64,000 bases of DNA from Caldora sp965222765 (GTDB lineage Bacteria > Cyanobacteriota > Cyanobacteriia > Cyanobacteriales > Coleofasciculaceae), in NCBI GenBank assembly GCA_965222765.1, contig CBDCVG010000022.1, forward strand, positions 1 to 64,000, written 5' to 3'. The notes beneath the pieces were generated by a model that saw only the letters and a list, made by a program, of their open reading frames with translations, searched no databases and was not told the DNA's origin. Shown here piece by piece: positions 41,672 through 51,624 of this stretch (position 1 is the first letter of the stretch; the number at the start of each line of letters is the position of its first letter). Both the position numbers and the translations under genes were made by a program.

Positions 41672-42853
41672 CTATCCTTTAACACAGACAACCTGCTTTA
41701 AAGTTGCTACTACTTCTACAAGATCCGATTGGTTGTTCATCACCTCATCAATAGGCTTGTAAGCGCCTGGAATTTCATCCAAAACACCCTGATCCTTACG
41801 GCACTCTACACCCTTGGTTTGCTGAACCAAATCATCTAAAGAGAAACGTTTTTTAGCTTTATTACGAGACATCAAACGCCCAGCACCATGGCTGCAAGAG
41901 CAGTAACTATCATGGTTGCCTTTGCCCTTAACAATGAAAGACTTGGCCCCCATTGAACCAGGAATGATACCATAATCTTCCTCACGGGCTCTTACTGCAC
42001 CCTTGCGAGTGAGGTAGACTTCTTCACCAAAATGTACCTCTTTCTCGGCATAGTTGTGATGACAGTTCACCGACAGCAATGGTTTAGTCGGTTTACCTCC
42101 AGCTAAATGCTTCTCAACGATAGCCTTAAAGCGAGCCATCATCACATCCCGATTGTAACGGGCGTAGTTCTGTGCCCATTGCAAATCCCGCCAGTAGGCA
42201 ACAAATTCTGATGTTCCAGCGACAAAGTAAGCTAAATCGGGATCAGGTAGTTTATTATCTGCTAGCTTTGCTAATTCTTTGGCAGTACTAATGTGGCACT
42301 GTGCCAACATATTGCCGATATGGCGTGAACCAGAATGCAGCATCAGCCAAACTTGGTTCTCGGTATCTAGGCAAACTTCAATAAAGTGATTACCACCACC
42401 CAGGGAACCTAGTTGTTTCATTGCTTTTCCATCAAGGTGTTGCACTCCTGGATGCAATTGTTGGAAATTCCGCCAACCTTGCCAGTTAACTACCGGTTTC
42501 TCGATGTCTTGGTTTTGGTTGAAGCCAACCGGGATAGCCGCTTCAATATCCAGGCGAATCCGCTTGAGCTTACCTTCCAATTGCTCGGCAACAAATGGGG
42601 TTTTGATTGCAGCCATCCCACAACCAATATCCACACCGACGGCTGCTGGAATAACTGCATCTTTAGTGGCGACGACAGAACCTACTAAGGCTCCCTTCCC
42701 TAAATGCACATCTGGCATCAGTGCCACATGCTTGAAGACAAAGGGTAACGAAGCTACATTCTTTGCCATCTTAGTTTCCTGTGAGGCAAGATCATGATTT
42801 GCCCAGGAAAGAACTGGTTTTGGAGTAGAGAGTTCTAGCTGTTTGTATGGCAT
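41672..42853 (-). CDS. rtcB: RNA 3'-phosphate ligase RtcB
   Basis: A 393-residue RtcB, which joins 2',3'-cyclic phosphate (or 3'-phosphate) and 5'-hydroxyl RNA ends with GTP and manganese. Signature residues are visible: MPDVHLGKGALVGSVV, GVDIGCGMAAIK (metal cysteine), GGGNHFIEV, LSVNCHHNYAEKE and SCSHGAGRLMSR (guanylylated histidine). Length fits the shorter bacterial forms. In bacteria it repairs tRNA or rRNA after stress cleavage. No rtcA or rtcR lies near. Confidence 0.95.
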   Translation of the reverse strand: MPYKQLELSTPKPVLSWANHDLASQETKMAKNVASLPFVFKHVALMPDVHLGKGALVGSVVATKDAVIPAAVGVDIGCGMAAIKTPFVAEQLEGKLKRIRLDIEAAIPVGFNQNQDIEKPVVNWQGWRNFQQLHPGVQHLDGKAMKQLGSLGGGNHFIEVCLDTENQVWLMLHSGSRHIGNMLAQCHISTAKELAKLADNKLPDPDLAYFVAGTSEFVAYWRDLQWAQNYARYNRDVMMARFKAIVEKHLAGGKPTKPLLSVNCHHNYAEKEVHFGEEVYLTRKGAVRAREEDYGIIPGSMGAKSFIVKGKGNHDSYCSCSHGAGRLMSRNKAKKRFSLDDLVQQTKGVECRKDQGVLDEIPGAYKPIDEVMNNQSDLVEVVATLKQVVCVKG

Positions 42854-43281
42854 AAACGTTTGCCTTTAATCTACGAGTATGGCACAGGGCTTTTTTTGTC
42901 TGAAGTGTAAAACTCAGGCTGAGAAGCCCTATAATCATTATACTACAATCATGTTACATGGACTACCCATATGCTAAGTTTCTTGTAACTGGCAAGATGC
43001 CAGTTCCACAATTGATACCCTATACCCTCACTCGCCTTGGAGTGTTTTTCAAGAGCCACCCCACGGGCGCGGCGGCACCCGTTATGAATGGAAGAAATAA
43101 GCAAAATCCTCTTTCCTCCTGTTCCCCTCCTCGGAGGGGTTAGGGGTGGGTTCTACCTCCTGCCTTGTTTCTTCAGAGATATAACAGACTTTTCAGTACC
43201 GGATTTGGTATTACAGACGTTATGGAACATATTGCTAAGATTTAAGGACTATTTCTTTCTACTGCTGTATTAACTCACTTT
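42854..43281. other. Intergenic region before the CHAT gene
   Basis: About 430 bases. It holds a dispersed repeat (about 43120-43155, TTCCCCTCCTCGGAGGGG then GTTAGGGGTGGGTTCT), also present at the 3' end of DAHP synthase. No gene is supported. Confidence 0.55.
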
Positions 43282-46047
43282 ATGCAATTAAAAAAAATCA
43301 GTATTAAGACAATTATTATTACCATAACTATCCTTGTTGTTGGTAATTTAGACTTAAAAATTAACGGTAGATGTAGACGGCAATATGTCAAGCAATCTGA
43401 CTTGATTTGTAAATCTTATTGGTGGAAAATGACCAAAGTATTGTCATTATCTCCAACACCAGTAGCAGCTGAAAGTTGGTTAAGCCAACAAGAGCCAAGC
43501 AGCCAAGCAAAACTTGTAGAGAAATCTGAGCCACAGCTACTAACTATCTATGAGCCAATCCAGAATTTTGAGTGGGAGGGTATGTTTACCAGTCCCCAAG
43601 GTATCGCTTACTTCGCAGAGGAAGTTGCCCCCGACTGGTTAACAACTAATGAATTAGCATTAGAGTTTGCCAGAAGAAATAGAGACCGTAAAGCAGAGGC
43701 AAAAGCCTTGTTTGACTTGGGTTTGGCTAACCATGCCATCGGTGGCTATTTTGACAGGGCAATTGACTACTACAAGCAGAGTTTAGTAATTGCCAAAGAA
43801 ATTAGCGATCGCGATTTGGAAGTACTCCTGCTGGGAAATTTAGGATTGGCATACCTACAAAAAGGTTATTATTACATTGAACCATTTACATATTTGCAGG
43901 AGTATTTCAGCTATACCTGGCATAAAGCTTATTATTACAACGGTGGCGACCCGAAGTTAGGGGGGATGGCTCTAGGTAATCTGGGTAATGCTTACTATGG
44001 TGCAGAACTTTATGCTAAAGCTATTGAAACCCATCAACAGCGCTTAGAACTTTCCCAAGAACTTAAAGATCGTCGAGGGGAAGGAAAGGCTTTAGGAGAT
44101 TTGGGTATTGTTTATCATGCCTTAGGAGAATATGACCAAGCTATTGAATATCAGCAACAGCGATTAGCTATCTCACGAGCAATTAAAGACTCTATGGGAG
44201 AAGGGCAAGCACTGTCCAATTTAGGCATAATCTACCATAGTTTAGGAGAATACAACCAAGCTATTGAATATCAGCAGCAATATTTAGCTATCTCCAGAAC
44301 TATTAAAAATCCCCGAGGAGAAATCCAGGCTTTAGGTAACTTAGGCGGTGCTTATTATTTCCTGGGAGATTATAACCAAGCAATTGAACTGTATGAGCAA
44401 GCTTTAGCTGTAGCTTATGACATCCGTGAATCTCAAATGGCGAATAAGGTTCGGGGGAATCTGGGGCTTGTCTATTTTCAAAAGGGAGATTTCAACCAAG
44501 CAATTGAGCTATATCAGCGTTTCTTTGCCTCTGCATCCTCTAGTAACAGCCGCCAAGAAGAGGCGGTAGTACTCAATAATACAGCGGTTATTCAATTCAC
44601 CTCTGGCAATTTATCAGCTGCTAGTTCTAATCTACGAAAAGGTATCGAGCGTTTGGAATCTCTTAGAACCAGGCTAGGTAACAATGATGCCTACAAAGTA
44701 TCAATTTTTGAAACCCAAAATACTCCTTATATCAACCTACAAAAAATTCTGATTGCTCAAAATCAAGCTGAAGCTGCTCTAGAAATTTCTGAGCGAGGGA
44801 GAGCTCGTGCTTTTGTTGAGCTCTTTTCCCAGGGTTTCTCTTCTGGAGCAACTGAAGAATCTGCCATTACTCCACCCAACATCGAGCAAATTAAACAAAT
44901 TGCCAAAGATCACCATGCCACAATCGTTGAATATTCAATCATTTCGGAAAACTTCAAAGAGCAAAATCGACTGCAAACCAAGGAATCAACGCTCTTAATC
45001 TGGGTAGTCAAACCCTCTGGAGAAGTTGCCTTGCGCCAAGTGAAATTCAGTTCTTTAGGAGCAAAACAACCTGCTTCTCTAGAAAAATTGGTTCTCCGTA
45101 GCCGCAATTCAATTGGCGTCAGGGGAATTGTCGTTACTGAACGTCCAGGAAATCAATTACCACAGGAAGCTAACTCTACTGAAAATCTACAGCAACTTTA
45201 TAATCTCTTGATTGAACCGATTGCTGAATTATTACCAAAGAACCCTAACAATCATGTCATCTTTATACCTCAAGGTGAGTTATTCCTGGTTCCTTTCCCG
45301 GCTCTCCAGGACAATTCAGGTCAATATTTAATAGAAAAGCACACTATTCTCACTGCACCTTCAATCCAAGTACTTGATTTAACCTATAAGCAAAGGAACA
45401 GAATTGGGGATGGAATCTCCCATTCTCTAGTAGTAGGAAATCCTTCGATGCCTAGTGTTTCCATATCTCCAGGGGAGAAGCCACAGCAGTTATCTTCCCT
45501 TCCTGGCGCTGAACGAGAAGCAAATGCCATTGCACTTCTCTTAAATACCCAACCCCTCATCGGTAACCAAGCGACTGAAACTGAGATTAAGCAGCAGTTG
45601 GCTAAAGCGAGAATGATTCACTTGGCAACCCATGGGTTACTGGATGAGATAAGGGGATTAGGAAGTGCGATTGCTTTGACGCCATCTGGTAAGGATGACG
45701 GTTTACTCACTGCTGAAGAAATCCTAGATTTGCAATTAAATGCCGAATTAGTGGTTTTGAGTGCCTGTGATACTGGTAGAGGTAGAATTACTGGAGATGG
45801 GGTAGTAGGGTTATCTCGCTCCTTTATCAGTGCTGGTGTGCCCAGCGTGATAGTTTCTTTATGGCAAGTACCAGATGCTCCCACTGCCTCCCTAATGACT
45901 CAGTTTTATCAAAGTCTCTCATCCAATCCAGATAAAGCTCAAGCCTTACGCCGTGCTATGCTAGCGACGATGAAGCAATATCCTGATCCTAAAGATTGGG
46001 CAGCTTTTACGCTGATTGGGGAAGCAAATTTAGATTTAGAAAATTAG
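43282..46047 (+). CDS. TPR-CHAT caspase-like protease
   Basis: A 921-residue protein. N-terminal hydrophobic segment (IIITITILVVGNLD) suggests export or membrane anchoring. At least six tetratricopeptide repeats run from about residue 130 to 430 (for example GLANHAIGGYFDRAIDYYKQ, LGIVYHALGEYDQAIEY). The CHAT domain is C-terminal: HLATHGLLDE (His784) and VLSACDTGRGR (Cys829) form the dyad; ends LSRSFISAGVPSVIVSLW. TPR-CHAT proteins cut partner proteins in signalling or defence. No obvious substrate gene (gasdermin or sigma factor) is adjacent. Confidence 0.9.
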   Translation: MQLKKISIKTIIITITILVVGNLDLKINGRCRRQYVKQSDLICKSYWWKMTKVLSLSPTPVAAESWLSQQEPSSQAKLVEKSEPQLLTIYEPIQNFEWEGMFTSPQGIAYFAEEVAPDWLTTNELALEFARRNRDRKAEAKALFDLGLANHAIGGYFDRAIDYYKQSLVIAKEISDRDLEVLLLGNLGLAYLQKGYYYIEPFTYLQEYFSYTWHKAYYYNGGDPKLGGMALGNLGNAYYGAELYAKAIETHQQRLELSQELKDRRGEGKALGDLGIVYHALGEYDQAIEYQQQRLAISRAIKDSMGEGQALSNLGIIYHSLGEYNQAIEYQQQYLAISRTIKNPRGEIQALGNLGGAYYFLGDYNQAIELYEQALAVAYDIRESQMANKVRGNLGLVYFQKGDFNQAIELYQRFFASASSSNSRQEEAVVLNNTAVIQFTSGNLSAASSNLRKGIERLESLRTRLGNNDAYKVSIFETQNTPYINLQKILIAQNQAEAALEISERGRARAFVELFSQGFSSGATEESAITPPNIEQIKQIAKDHHATIVEYSIISENFKEQNRLQTKESTLLIWVVKPSGEVALRQVKFSSLGAKQPASLEKLVLRSRNSIGVRGIVVTERPGNQLPQEANSTENLQQLYNLLIEPIAELLPKNPNNHVIFIPQGELFLVPFPALQDNSGQYLIEKHTILTAPSIQVLDLTYKQRNRIGDGISHSLVVGNPSMPSVSISPGEKPQQLSSLPGAEREANAIALLLNTQPLIGNQATETEIKQQLAKARMIHLATHGLLDEIRGLGSAIALTPSGKDDGLLTAEEILDLQLNAELVVLSACDTGRGRITGDGVVGLSRSFISAGVPSVIVSLWQVPDAPTASLMTQFYQSLSSNPDKAQALRRAMLATMKQYPDPKDWAAFTLIGEANLDLEN

Positions 46048-46089
46048 GTCTTAGGTGAAGATGGTTAAAGCTCTAATCAGCAATACTTG

Positions 46090-46117
46090 TGCTGACAGCT
46101 GATTGCTGACAGCTGAT
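46090..46117. repeat. 14-bp tandem repeat
   Basis: Two copies of TGCTGACAGCTGAT and part of a third, just after the CHAT gene stop. Confidence 0.6.
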
Positions 46118-46152
46118 TGCTGTAACTAACATATTTTTTTGTCTAAACAAAT

Positions 46153-47223
46153 CTACGACAAGTGTTTAAACACCATCTTTAGTAATTCTGATTGGTTAAA
46201 CGGTTTCGTCAAATAGCCGGATGCTCTAACTAGTTTTGCTTTTGCTCGGTCTAGAAATCCTGTATTTCCGGTCACCATGATGATTGGGGTAGTCTTAAAA
46301 AATGGATGCTTACGCAACAAAGAACATAACTCATAGCCATCTAAGTTGGGCATCTCAACATCAAGCAAAATTAGGTCTGGCTTAATCCGGACAACTTGCA
46401 TTAGAGCCCTGACTGGGTCATTAATCATAACAACTGAGAAGCTTTTATCATCCAAGAATGAATTAATCGCATTTAACACAGTTGGACTATCATCAATGCA
46501 AGCAATACTATAGGTGCTTTTGGCTGTATTACCTTTATCATTTTTCCCAGGGCTTTTAGGATTATTTCCAGTAGCGGCAGGGCTGTTGCTTGTTAATTTG
46601 TTTTGATTAGCATCTAGTTTTGGTAAATCACCATTTTGTCCTGAAGCATTACTAGGAGGTGCTGCAGTTACAGTAGTTGATTCTGAAGACTGTTTACGTC
46701 GCAACTGTTCGTAACAGCGTTCAACCAGTGTTCGCAACTCTAGTCTACAAAACTTAGGAAGTGCCTCAACTTGGTCTTGATCAATTAATTGATAAGTTCC
46801 TTCTTTAACCCCTAGAAGTGACTCCATCACTTCTTCTGCTAGTTCTTCGATTAGAGTTGCTGCCTGAGATGAGTTAAGATACTGTTGATTAACCAACCAG
46901 CAAATTGCTTGGTAATCAGGATTTTGACTAGACCTACTCTCCAAATCTGATTCAAATATCAGGCGAACTTGCACCCTAACTGCACTGACGAGGGTAGGAA
47001 CTTGACGGCTGAGGCGACGCAAGTGACGGTCGAGCCGCTCAAAAGGGTCAACGGAATCTGAGGCATAGATCAGTTTTCCCTGTTCTAAATAGATGGACCA
47101 AACAACAGAGCCACTAGATACTTGTAAACAACCATTAGCCTGACGACTAGATAATTGTGCTAATAACGAGAGCGGGTTTAACCTTTGGGAAGATCTGTAG
47201 CTAGTCATAGAAATGGTATTCAT
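46153..47223 (-). CDS. PatA-type response regulator
   Basis: A 356-residue protein with an N-terminal DUF4388/PatA domain (LLAQLSSRQANGCLQVSSG; YLEQGKLIYASD), a middle helical part and a C-terminal receiver domain (SIACIDDSPTVLNAI; LILLDVEMPNLDG with the phospho-Asp; MVTGNTGF; YLTKPFNQSELL). PatA-type regulators control heterocyst pattern, pili and motility. A low-complexity Ser/Asn/Lys linker separates the parts. No kinase gene is adjacent. An alternative start is at codon 6. Confidence 0.88.
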   Translation of the reverse strand: MNTISMTSYRSSQRLNPLSLLAQLSSRQANGCLQVSSGSVVWSIYLEQGKLIYASDSVDPFERLDRHLRRLSRQVPTLVSAVRVQVRLIFESDLESRSSQNPDYQAICWLVNQQYLNSSQAATLIEELAEEVMESLLGVKEGTYQLIDQDQVEALPKFCRLELRTLVERCYEQLRRKQSSESTTVTAAPPSNASGQNGDLPKLDANQNKLTSNSPAATGNNPKSPGKNDKGNTAKSTYSIACIDDSPTVLNAINSFLDDKSFSVVMINDPVRALMQVVRIKPDLILLDVEMPNLDGYELCSLLRKHPFFKTTPIIMVTGNTGFLDRAKAKLVRASGYLTKPFNQSELLKMVFKHLS

Positions 47224-47624
47224 TTATATCTATCTTTGTATTATGCAAAATGCATCCTCTGACAACTAAAAAACTACGTCTAATGATAGATGAACAAGTA
47301 GCTTACTTGTTTGTCTACAATTTTAACAGTTTTTTTTCTAAAAAAAACAAAGCCCGGATGAACAAAACAAAAAATCAATAAAGATTTTACAAGCTTATTT
47401 TTAAACTTTAAACGGAGAATAATACAAAATTTTGTTAATAATGTTTTAGTTGATAATGTTTTAATTGAATGTCATTAAATTATTCTCAGTTATTCCAGAG
47501 TTATTAGTGATTGAATAACTCTGGAAAACTTAACTATTGTAATGTTTGCATTGCTCTACAGATAGGGGATAAATGCGTCCTATGAATACCAATAACCCTG
47601 TCACCAACCCTTAAACAACTGTTA
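47224..47624. other. AT-rich spacer between the response regulator and bcsB
   Basis: About 400 bases. Contains a 13-bp perfect inverted repeat described separately; otherwise nothing supported. Confidence 0.55.
47493..47526. terminator. 13-bp perfect inverted repeat after bcsB
   Basis: TTCCAGAGTTATT (47493-47505) and AATAACTCTGGAA (47514-47526), with an 8-base loop, about 100 bases beyond the bcsB stop on the minus strand. No T-run; possibly a terminator or a binding site. Confidence 0.5.
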
Positions 47625-50053
47625 TTAAGTTTGAGAGCTAATCCGCTTGAGATATAGTTGGACAATGCCGTAAAGGATAAGGGTTGCTGCCACTAGAGCT
47701 GGTCCTAACATAAACCAACTACCAGCCAGGAATCGGAAAATTTGTTGAGACACCGGTGTTTTGTCCACTTCACGTTTCTGGGAGCGCTGCAAAAACTCAA
47801 GGTTATAGGCATTTGGATCATAGGCATTGATATTTGAAGAATTGGTACTGATAAGTACGGTGTCTTGCTTGATTTGGAAGAATAAGGGGTCAAGACGTAA
47901 TAAATCTTGGACTTGCTCTAAGCCTTTTTTTGTCTGACTACTCAAAGCCAGTAGCACCCGTTCCTCATTCCAAGGAGAGATAATTTCCTTGATGACACCA
48001 TCATTGTCAGGAGATGGCAACACTTTACTTGTGTTAAAGGAGCGCGATTGGTCATCTCCTAGTTCAAAGCCATCATCCCCAGCAAAGGCTTCTGGAAAAG
48101 GAAATTTTTCCCTTGTACCGATTCCTACCAAATGTAACTCATCTCGCTGCTCATCTGGCAAGGATTTGAAAGAATCATTAGTGTAAATTGCTAACTTGAC
48201 CGATTCTGCTCGGCTTAGCCTTCCCATTCTCTTACTGAACTCAAGGGCAGTCATCAGATCACTTTTTGATGGTTCCTTGGGTAAAACAATCGCTGTCTTA
48301 GATAAATCCTGAGGAGCCGCAAAGGGGAAACCGTACCGCAGCAGTTTGAGATCTGGTAGCTGGACAGTGTTGGAGGGATTAAGCCGAAAGCTGGTATCGG
48401 CATTCAGGGTGCCCCAGAGCTGCTGATCTGTCACCCGGCTACAGGAACGTCGCTCCCGTGCATCAAGGCGGAAATCCACTTTGATTTTGGAGTCTGGCTC
48501 GATTAAGTCTCCTGGTAGATCAACTTTCAGTTTCTCTTTAGTGCCGCCATTGATGGAAGTGAGACGTTTGCCAACAAGGGCAACATCATTAAGCTTGACT
48601 TCCACTAATGAGGTTTTGGCATTAATTTGCGGACCGTAGCTGTATTCTAGGTTCATGGAGTTCCCCGAATTAAACTTATCGTCTGGGAGCGCTCGCAAAT
48701 CAATTTCAATTGCTGGGGAATCAGCACCCCGAACTGTTATATCCTCATAAGGCTGGTTGTTGCGATTTAGCAGGTCACTGAGTTTAAAGGTTCCTGAAGC
48801 TGGCAAGTATCTTGGCCAATCCCGGAGGTCAGGGGAAGCTACTTCTTCTAATTGTTCAACTAAGATTTTCCTACCTGTACCGAGCTTGCGGTCTTTGGAG
48901 TTTACCAAAAACTGTACAGCTTTGGCGACGCCTTTGGGTCCATTGCCAGTTGCTATCAATACGGGAGAGGTTTGTTCTGGGGTAGTAGTTAATATTACAA
49001 CCCCAACATCTGAGGGTAATGCCTTTTGCTTGTCATCCAGAAGTTTATTTTCTTCTAGAGGCATCGGCAGTTCCAGAGACTTCAGGATTGGCTGCTGTTT
49101 TGGCGTCCCAATGATCACCAACCGCTCCGTCTTACTCACGTCATCAACGGTTTCGACTAAGCGGGTATCCAAAGGGCGGTAATCAGCTAGCCTACCTAAG
49201 GCTGCTTGGAAGCGAGTAATAGGTTGTAGAAAGCTATCATCAATTTTCTCAGGCAACAGATAAGCGATTTGATTGGGGTCTAAACTTAGTTCATCAAAGA
49301 TGGGATAGGGATAGCTCTTGAAATTGAGAGCAACCGGCTGAGGTTCGTAGTCTATTGTAATTTTTGAATCCGGCAGAATCTCAGTCCACAAGGAAGGATC
49401 ATAGGGATCTTGAGTACAAGTGGGGGAGTTATTCTGTAGTGCCGCAATAGTAACTTGGTTATAGTTCTGAATTTGGGATATCGGCACATCGAACACCTGA
49501 GAAGCGATTTCACCTTTCTGGAGGTTAAGGGGAATTGTGCCAACGCTAGCGCCGTTAATCAAAACAGTCAGATTCGATCTCGTAGCATAAAGTGCTGGAG
49601 AATGACGATAGTGGATCACAGCTTGGATTGATTTCAGCTTCCAGTCGCGGGGGAACGGGTAAATCCGAGCCGCGCTTCATCATAGATACCCTTTAAACTG
49701 AAGCGACTACCAACAACTGGGCTACGATTGAATTGTAAAATATACTTACCACTTAGAGGAGCATCAAGCGCTGGAGCTTCTGTTGGTGAGGTTGGTAGAA
49801 CAAAGGCACCTGCTGCTCTTTCTTTTCTCTCTTCGGTACTATCTTCTCGTAATGTCTCTGTGGGCGGAGATAAATCGGGAGATTGAGGAAAATCAGCCTG
49901 AGCAGTTGCTAAGGTTGTTCTCAATCCAATGGGAATAACACAGCTGAGTACTAACAGCAATAATAAAGAATATCGCTTAAAAGCCCTCACCGGCTGTGAT
50001 ACTCGGATAGGTTTGGGTAGATGGGCTTTGGACTTACGAAAAAAGCGTTTCAT
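47625..50053 (-). pseudogene. bcsB: Cellulose synthase regulatory subunit BcsB with a frameshift
   Basis: Two frames make one BcsB of about 809 residues. The first (from 50053) has a membrane segment (YSLLLLLVLSCVIPIG) and QFNRSPVVGSRFSLKGIYDEAR; the second continues WKLKSIQAVIHYRHSPAL through a C-terminal membrane helix (FMLGPALVAATLILYGIVQLYL). Adding one base to the G run at 49649-49653, or removing two, joins them. BcsB is the periplasmic partner of cellulose synthase BcsA. No bcsA is in the window. Confidence 0.8.
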
Positions 50054-50595
50054 CGGCAGGAGTAGTGAAATCTGATAGAAAGATGCTGTACAGTCAGGCA
50101 GCGCTGCATAGCGAGAAAGTTAAGAACCTACTTCCTGTGAGCCTGAAAGACTACAAAAAGGTAAGATAGAGGCAACCAGCCAAGGCAGCACTATTACCAC
50201 TTACTTGATACAGCGCCTTTAGGACTTGATCCGGATGAGTTTACTTCTGGAAATATTGGTGATCAGACAAAGGTTTTCAGAGACCCCCGAGCCCCAATTC
50301 TGGGGGGTGAACGAAATTTACAGTGACTCTGAAGAAACAAGGCAGAAGGCAGAAGGCAGGAGGCAGAAGGCAGGAGGGAAGAGGATTTAACAAAAGTTTC
50401 TTCACTCATTACTCATTACTCATTACTCATTACTCAAAAAAGCTCTCCCACACCTTTTTTCACCTCACCCAATTTCTGGGTAGGGCTGTGTCATCTTTGA
50501 TTAAGGCAGATCGGGAGTTAGGGAAATAGGGAGATTTTTAGCTTAATATAAGGTGACATACTTCCAGTATTGGTCTCCTGGATTGGCTGTGCTTA
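50054..50595. other. Spacer with heptamer arrays
   Basis: About 540 bases between divergent genes. Contains AGGCAGA-type repeats (about 50340-50377) and four CTCATTA copies (50404-50431). No gene is supported. Confidence 0.6.
50404..50435. repeat. Heptamer repeat CTCATTA x4
   Basis: Four perfect copies of CTCATTA plus a partial unit. Confidence 0.8.
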
Positions 50596-51486
50596 ATGAA
50601 AACACTATTGACGCTTTTTAGCAAAGAACGGAGTGAACTTCAGACGGCAATTGATAAAACGACTAGCCCAGAACAAGTTGTTAGGCTGGTACAAAGCCGA
50701 TTGGATAATCTTCAGAGGAGTTACATTGGTGAACTGAGTGTTGCACAAGTACGTCTAGCTTCCTTTTTTTTGGATGCGGTGCGTCAGTCTATTGCTACTC
50801 TGGCTGGGGTGAATGAGGTAAAGGCATCAGAACTAGAATCAGCAGGAATCTCTAAGCAAGTTAGGCAATTTTCCAGTAAAAGTATAGTTCTGAAAGTGCT
50901 ACAGGGAGTTATTTGCCTTGGCATCTTAGATTCATTATTCTCATTAGCTCCCAGCGCTCCGATCGCTTGGATGGATATTTTACTTATATCTTTGCTTGTC
51001 GGATTAGAAGTTATCTCTCAACTTGACAAAAATACTGATAAAAATTCAGATGGAGCTCATCCAGTAGTTGTACAGGTAGATAGCCAAGTATTGCTAGACA
51101 AACTGGCTGAGGCTTTAAATACTATCGATTTAGCGGTCACTATCAAGGAAGAAAGCCCAAAGTCACTTGAATCTAGTGGCATAGAAGAGTTACCAGAATT
51201 ATTGAATATTCTGCAAAGACTGGTGGGTGCCTCACTTCTAGAAAAACCTCAGATGGCACTTGAACTAACAAAACTTTTGCCACAAGTTTTAATGGAGCAG
51301 GGAATTCACTCCCAGACTTACCAACCAGATGATGTTCAAAGTAATCGTGAATACTTTGACTTTGAGCCAAGTATTAACCCCAAAGCCAAAGATTATATAA
51401 CTATAACCCCTGCCTTGCTCAAAGGCGATCGCTTGTTGCGGCGTGGTCGAGTTATTGAGCCAGTTTACTCTGAGGCCAGAGATTAG
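50596..51486 (+). CDS. Membrane protein of the Hsp70-like cluster, unknown function
   Basis: A 296-residue protein that I do not recognise. A helical N-terminal domain (KTLLTLFSKERSELQTAIDK; SVAQVRLASFFLDAVRQSI) precedes two adjacent hydrophobic segments (VLQGVICLGILDSLFSLAPS and WMDILLISLLVGLEVISQL). A soluble C-terminal half of about 150 residues ends in KGDRLLRRGRVIEPVYS. It is upstream of and parallel to the Hsp70-like gene (139 bases apart), so it may be its partner. Confidence 0.7.
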   Translation: MKTLLTLFSKERSELQTAIDKTTSPEQVVRLVQSRLDNLQRSYIGELSVAQVRLASFFLDAVRQSIATLAGVNEVKASELESAGISKQVRQFSSKSIVLKVLQGVICLGILDSLFSLAPSAPIAWMDILLISLLVGLEVISQLDKNTDKNSDGAHPVVVQVDSQVLLDKLAEALNTIDLAVTIKEESPKSLESSGIEELPELLNILQRLVGASLLEKPQMALELTKLLPQVLMEQGIHSQTYQPDDVQSNREYFDFEPSINPKAKDYITITPALLKGDRLLRRGRVIEPVYSEARD

Positions 51487-51564
51487 GGAAGATGGCGAGT
51501 TGGGGAAGCTGGGGAAGCTGAGGAAGCTGAAGGAGATGACAAGATAAAGTCCTATGTACAAACC

Positions 51565-51620
51565 CAATTAACAATTAGCAATTAGCAATTAACAATTAAC
51601 AATTAACAATTAACAATTAA
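51565..51620. repeat. Heptamer array CAATTAA x8 before the Hsp70-like gene
   Basis: Eight copies of CAATTAA/CAATTAG end 4 bases before the ATG at 51625. The same heptamer, in the same orientation relative to the gene, precedes the ATPase gene at 55968. Confidence 0.85.
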
Positions 51621-51624
51621 TATT

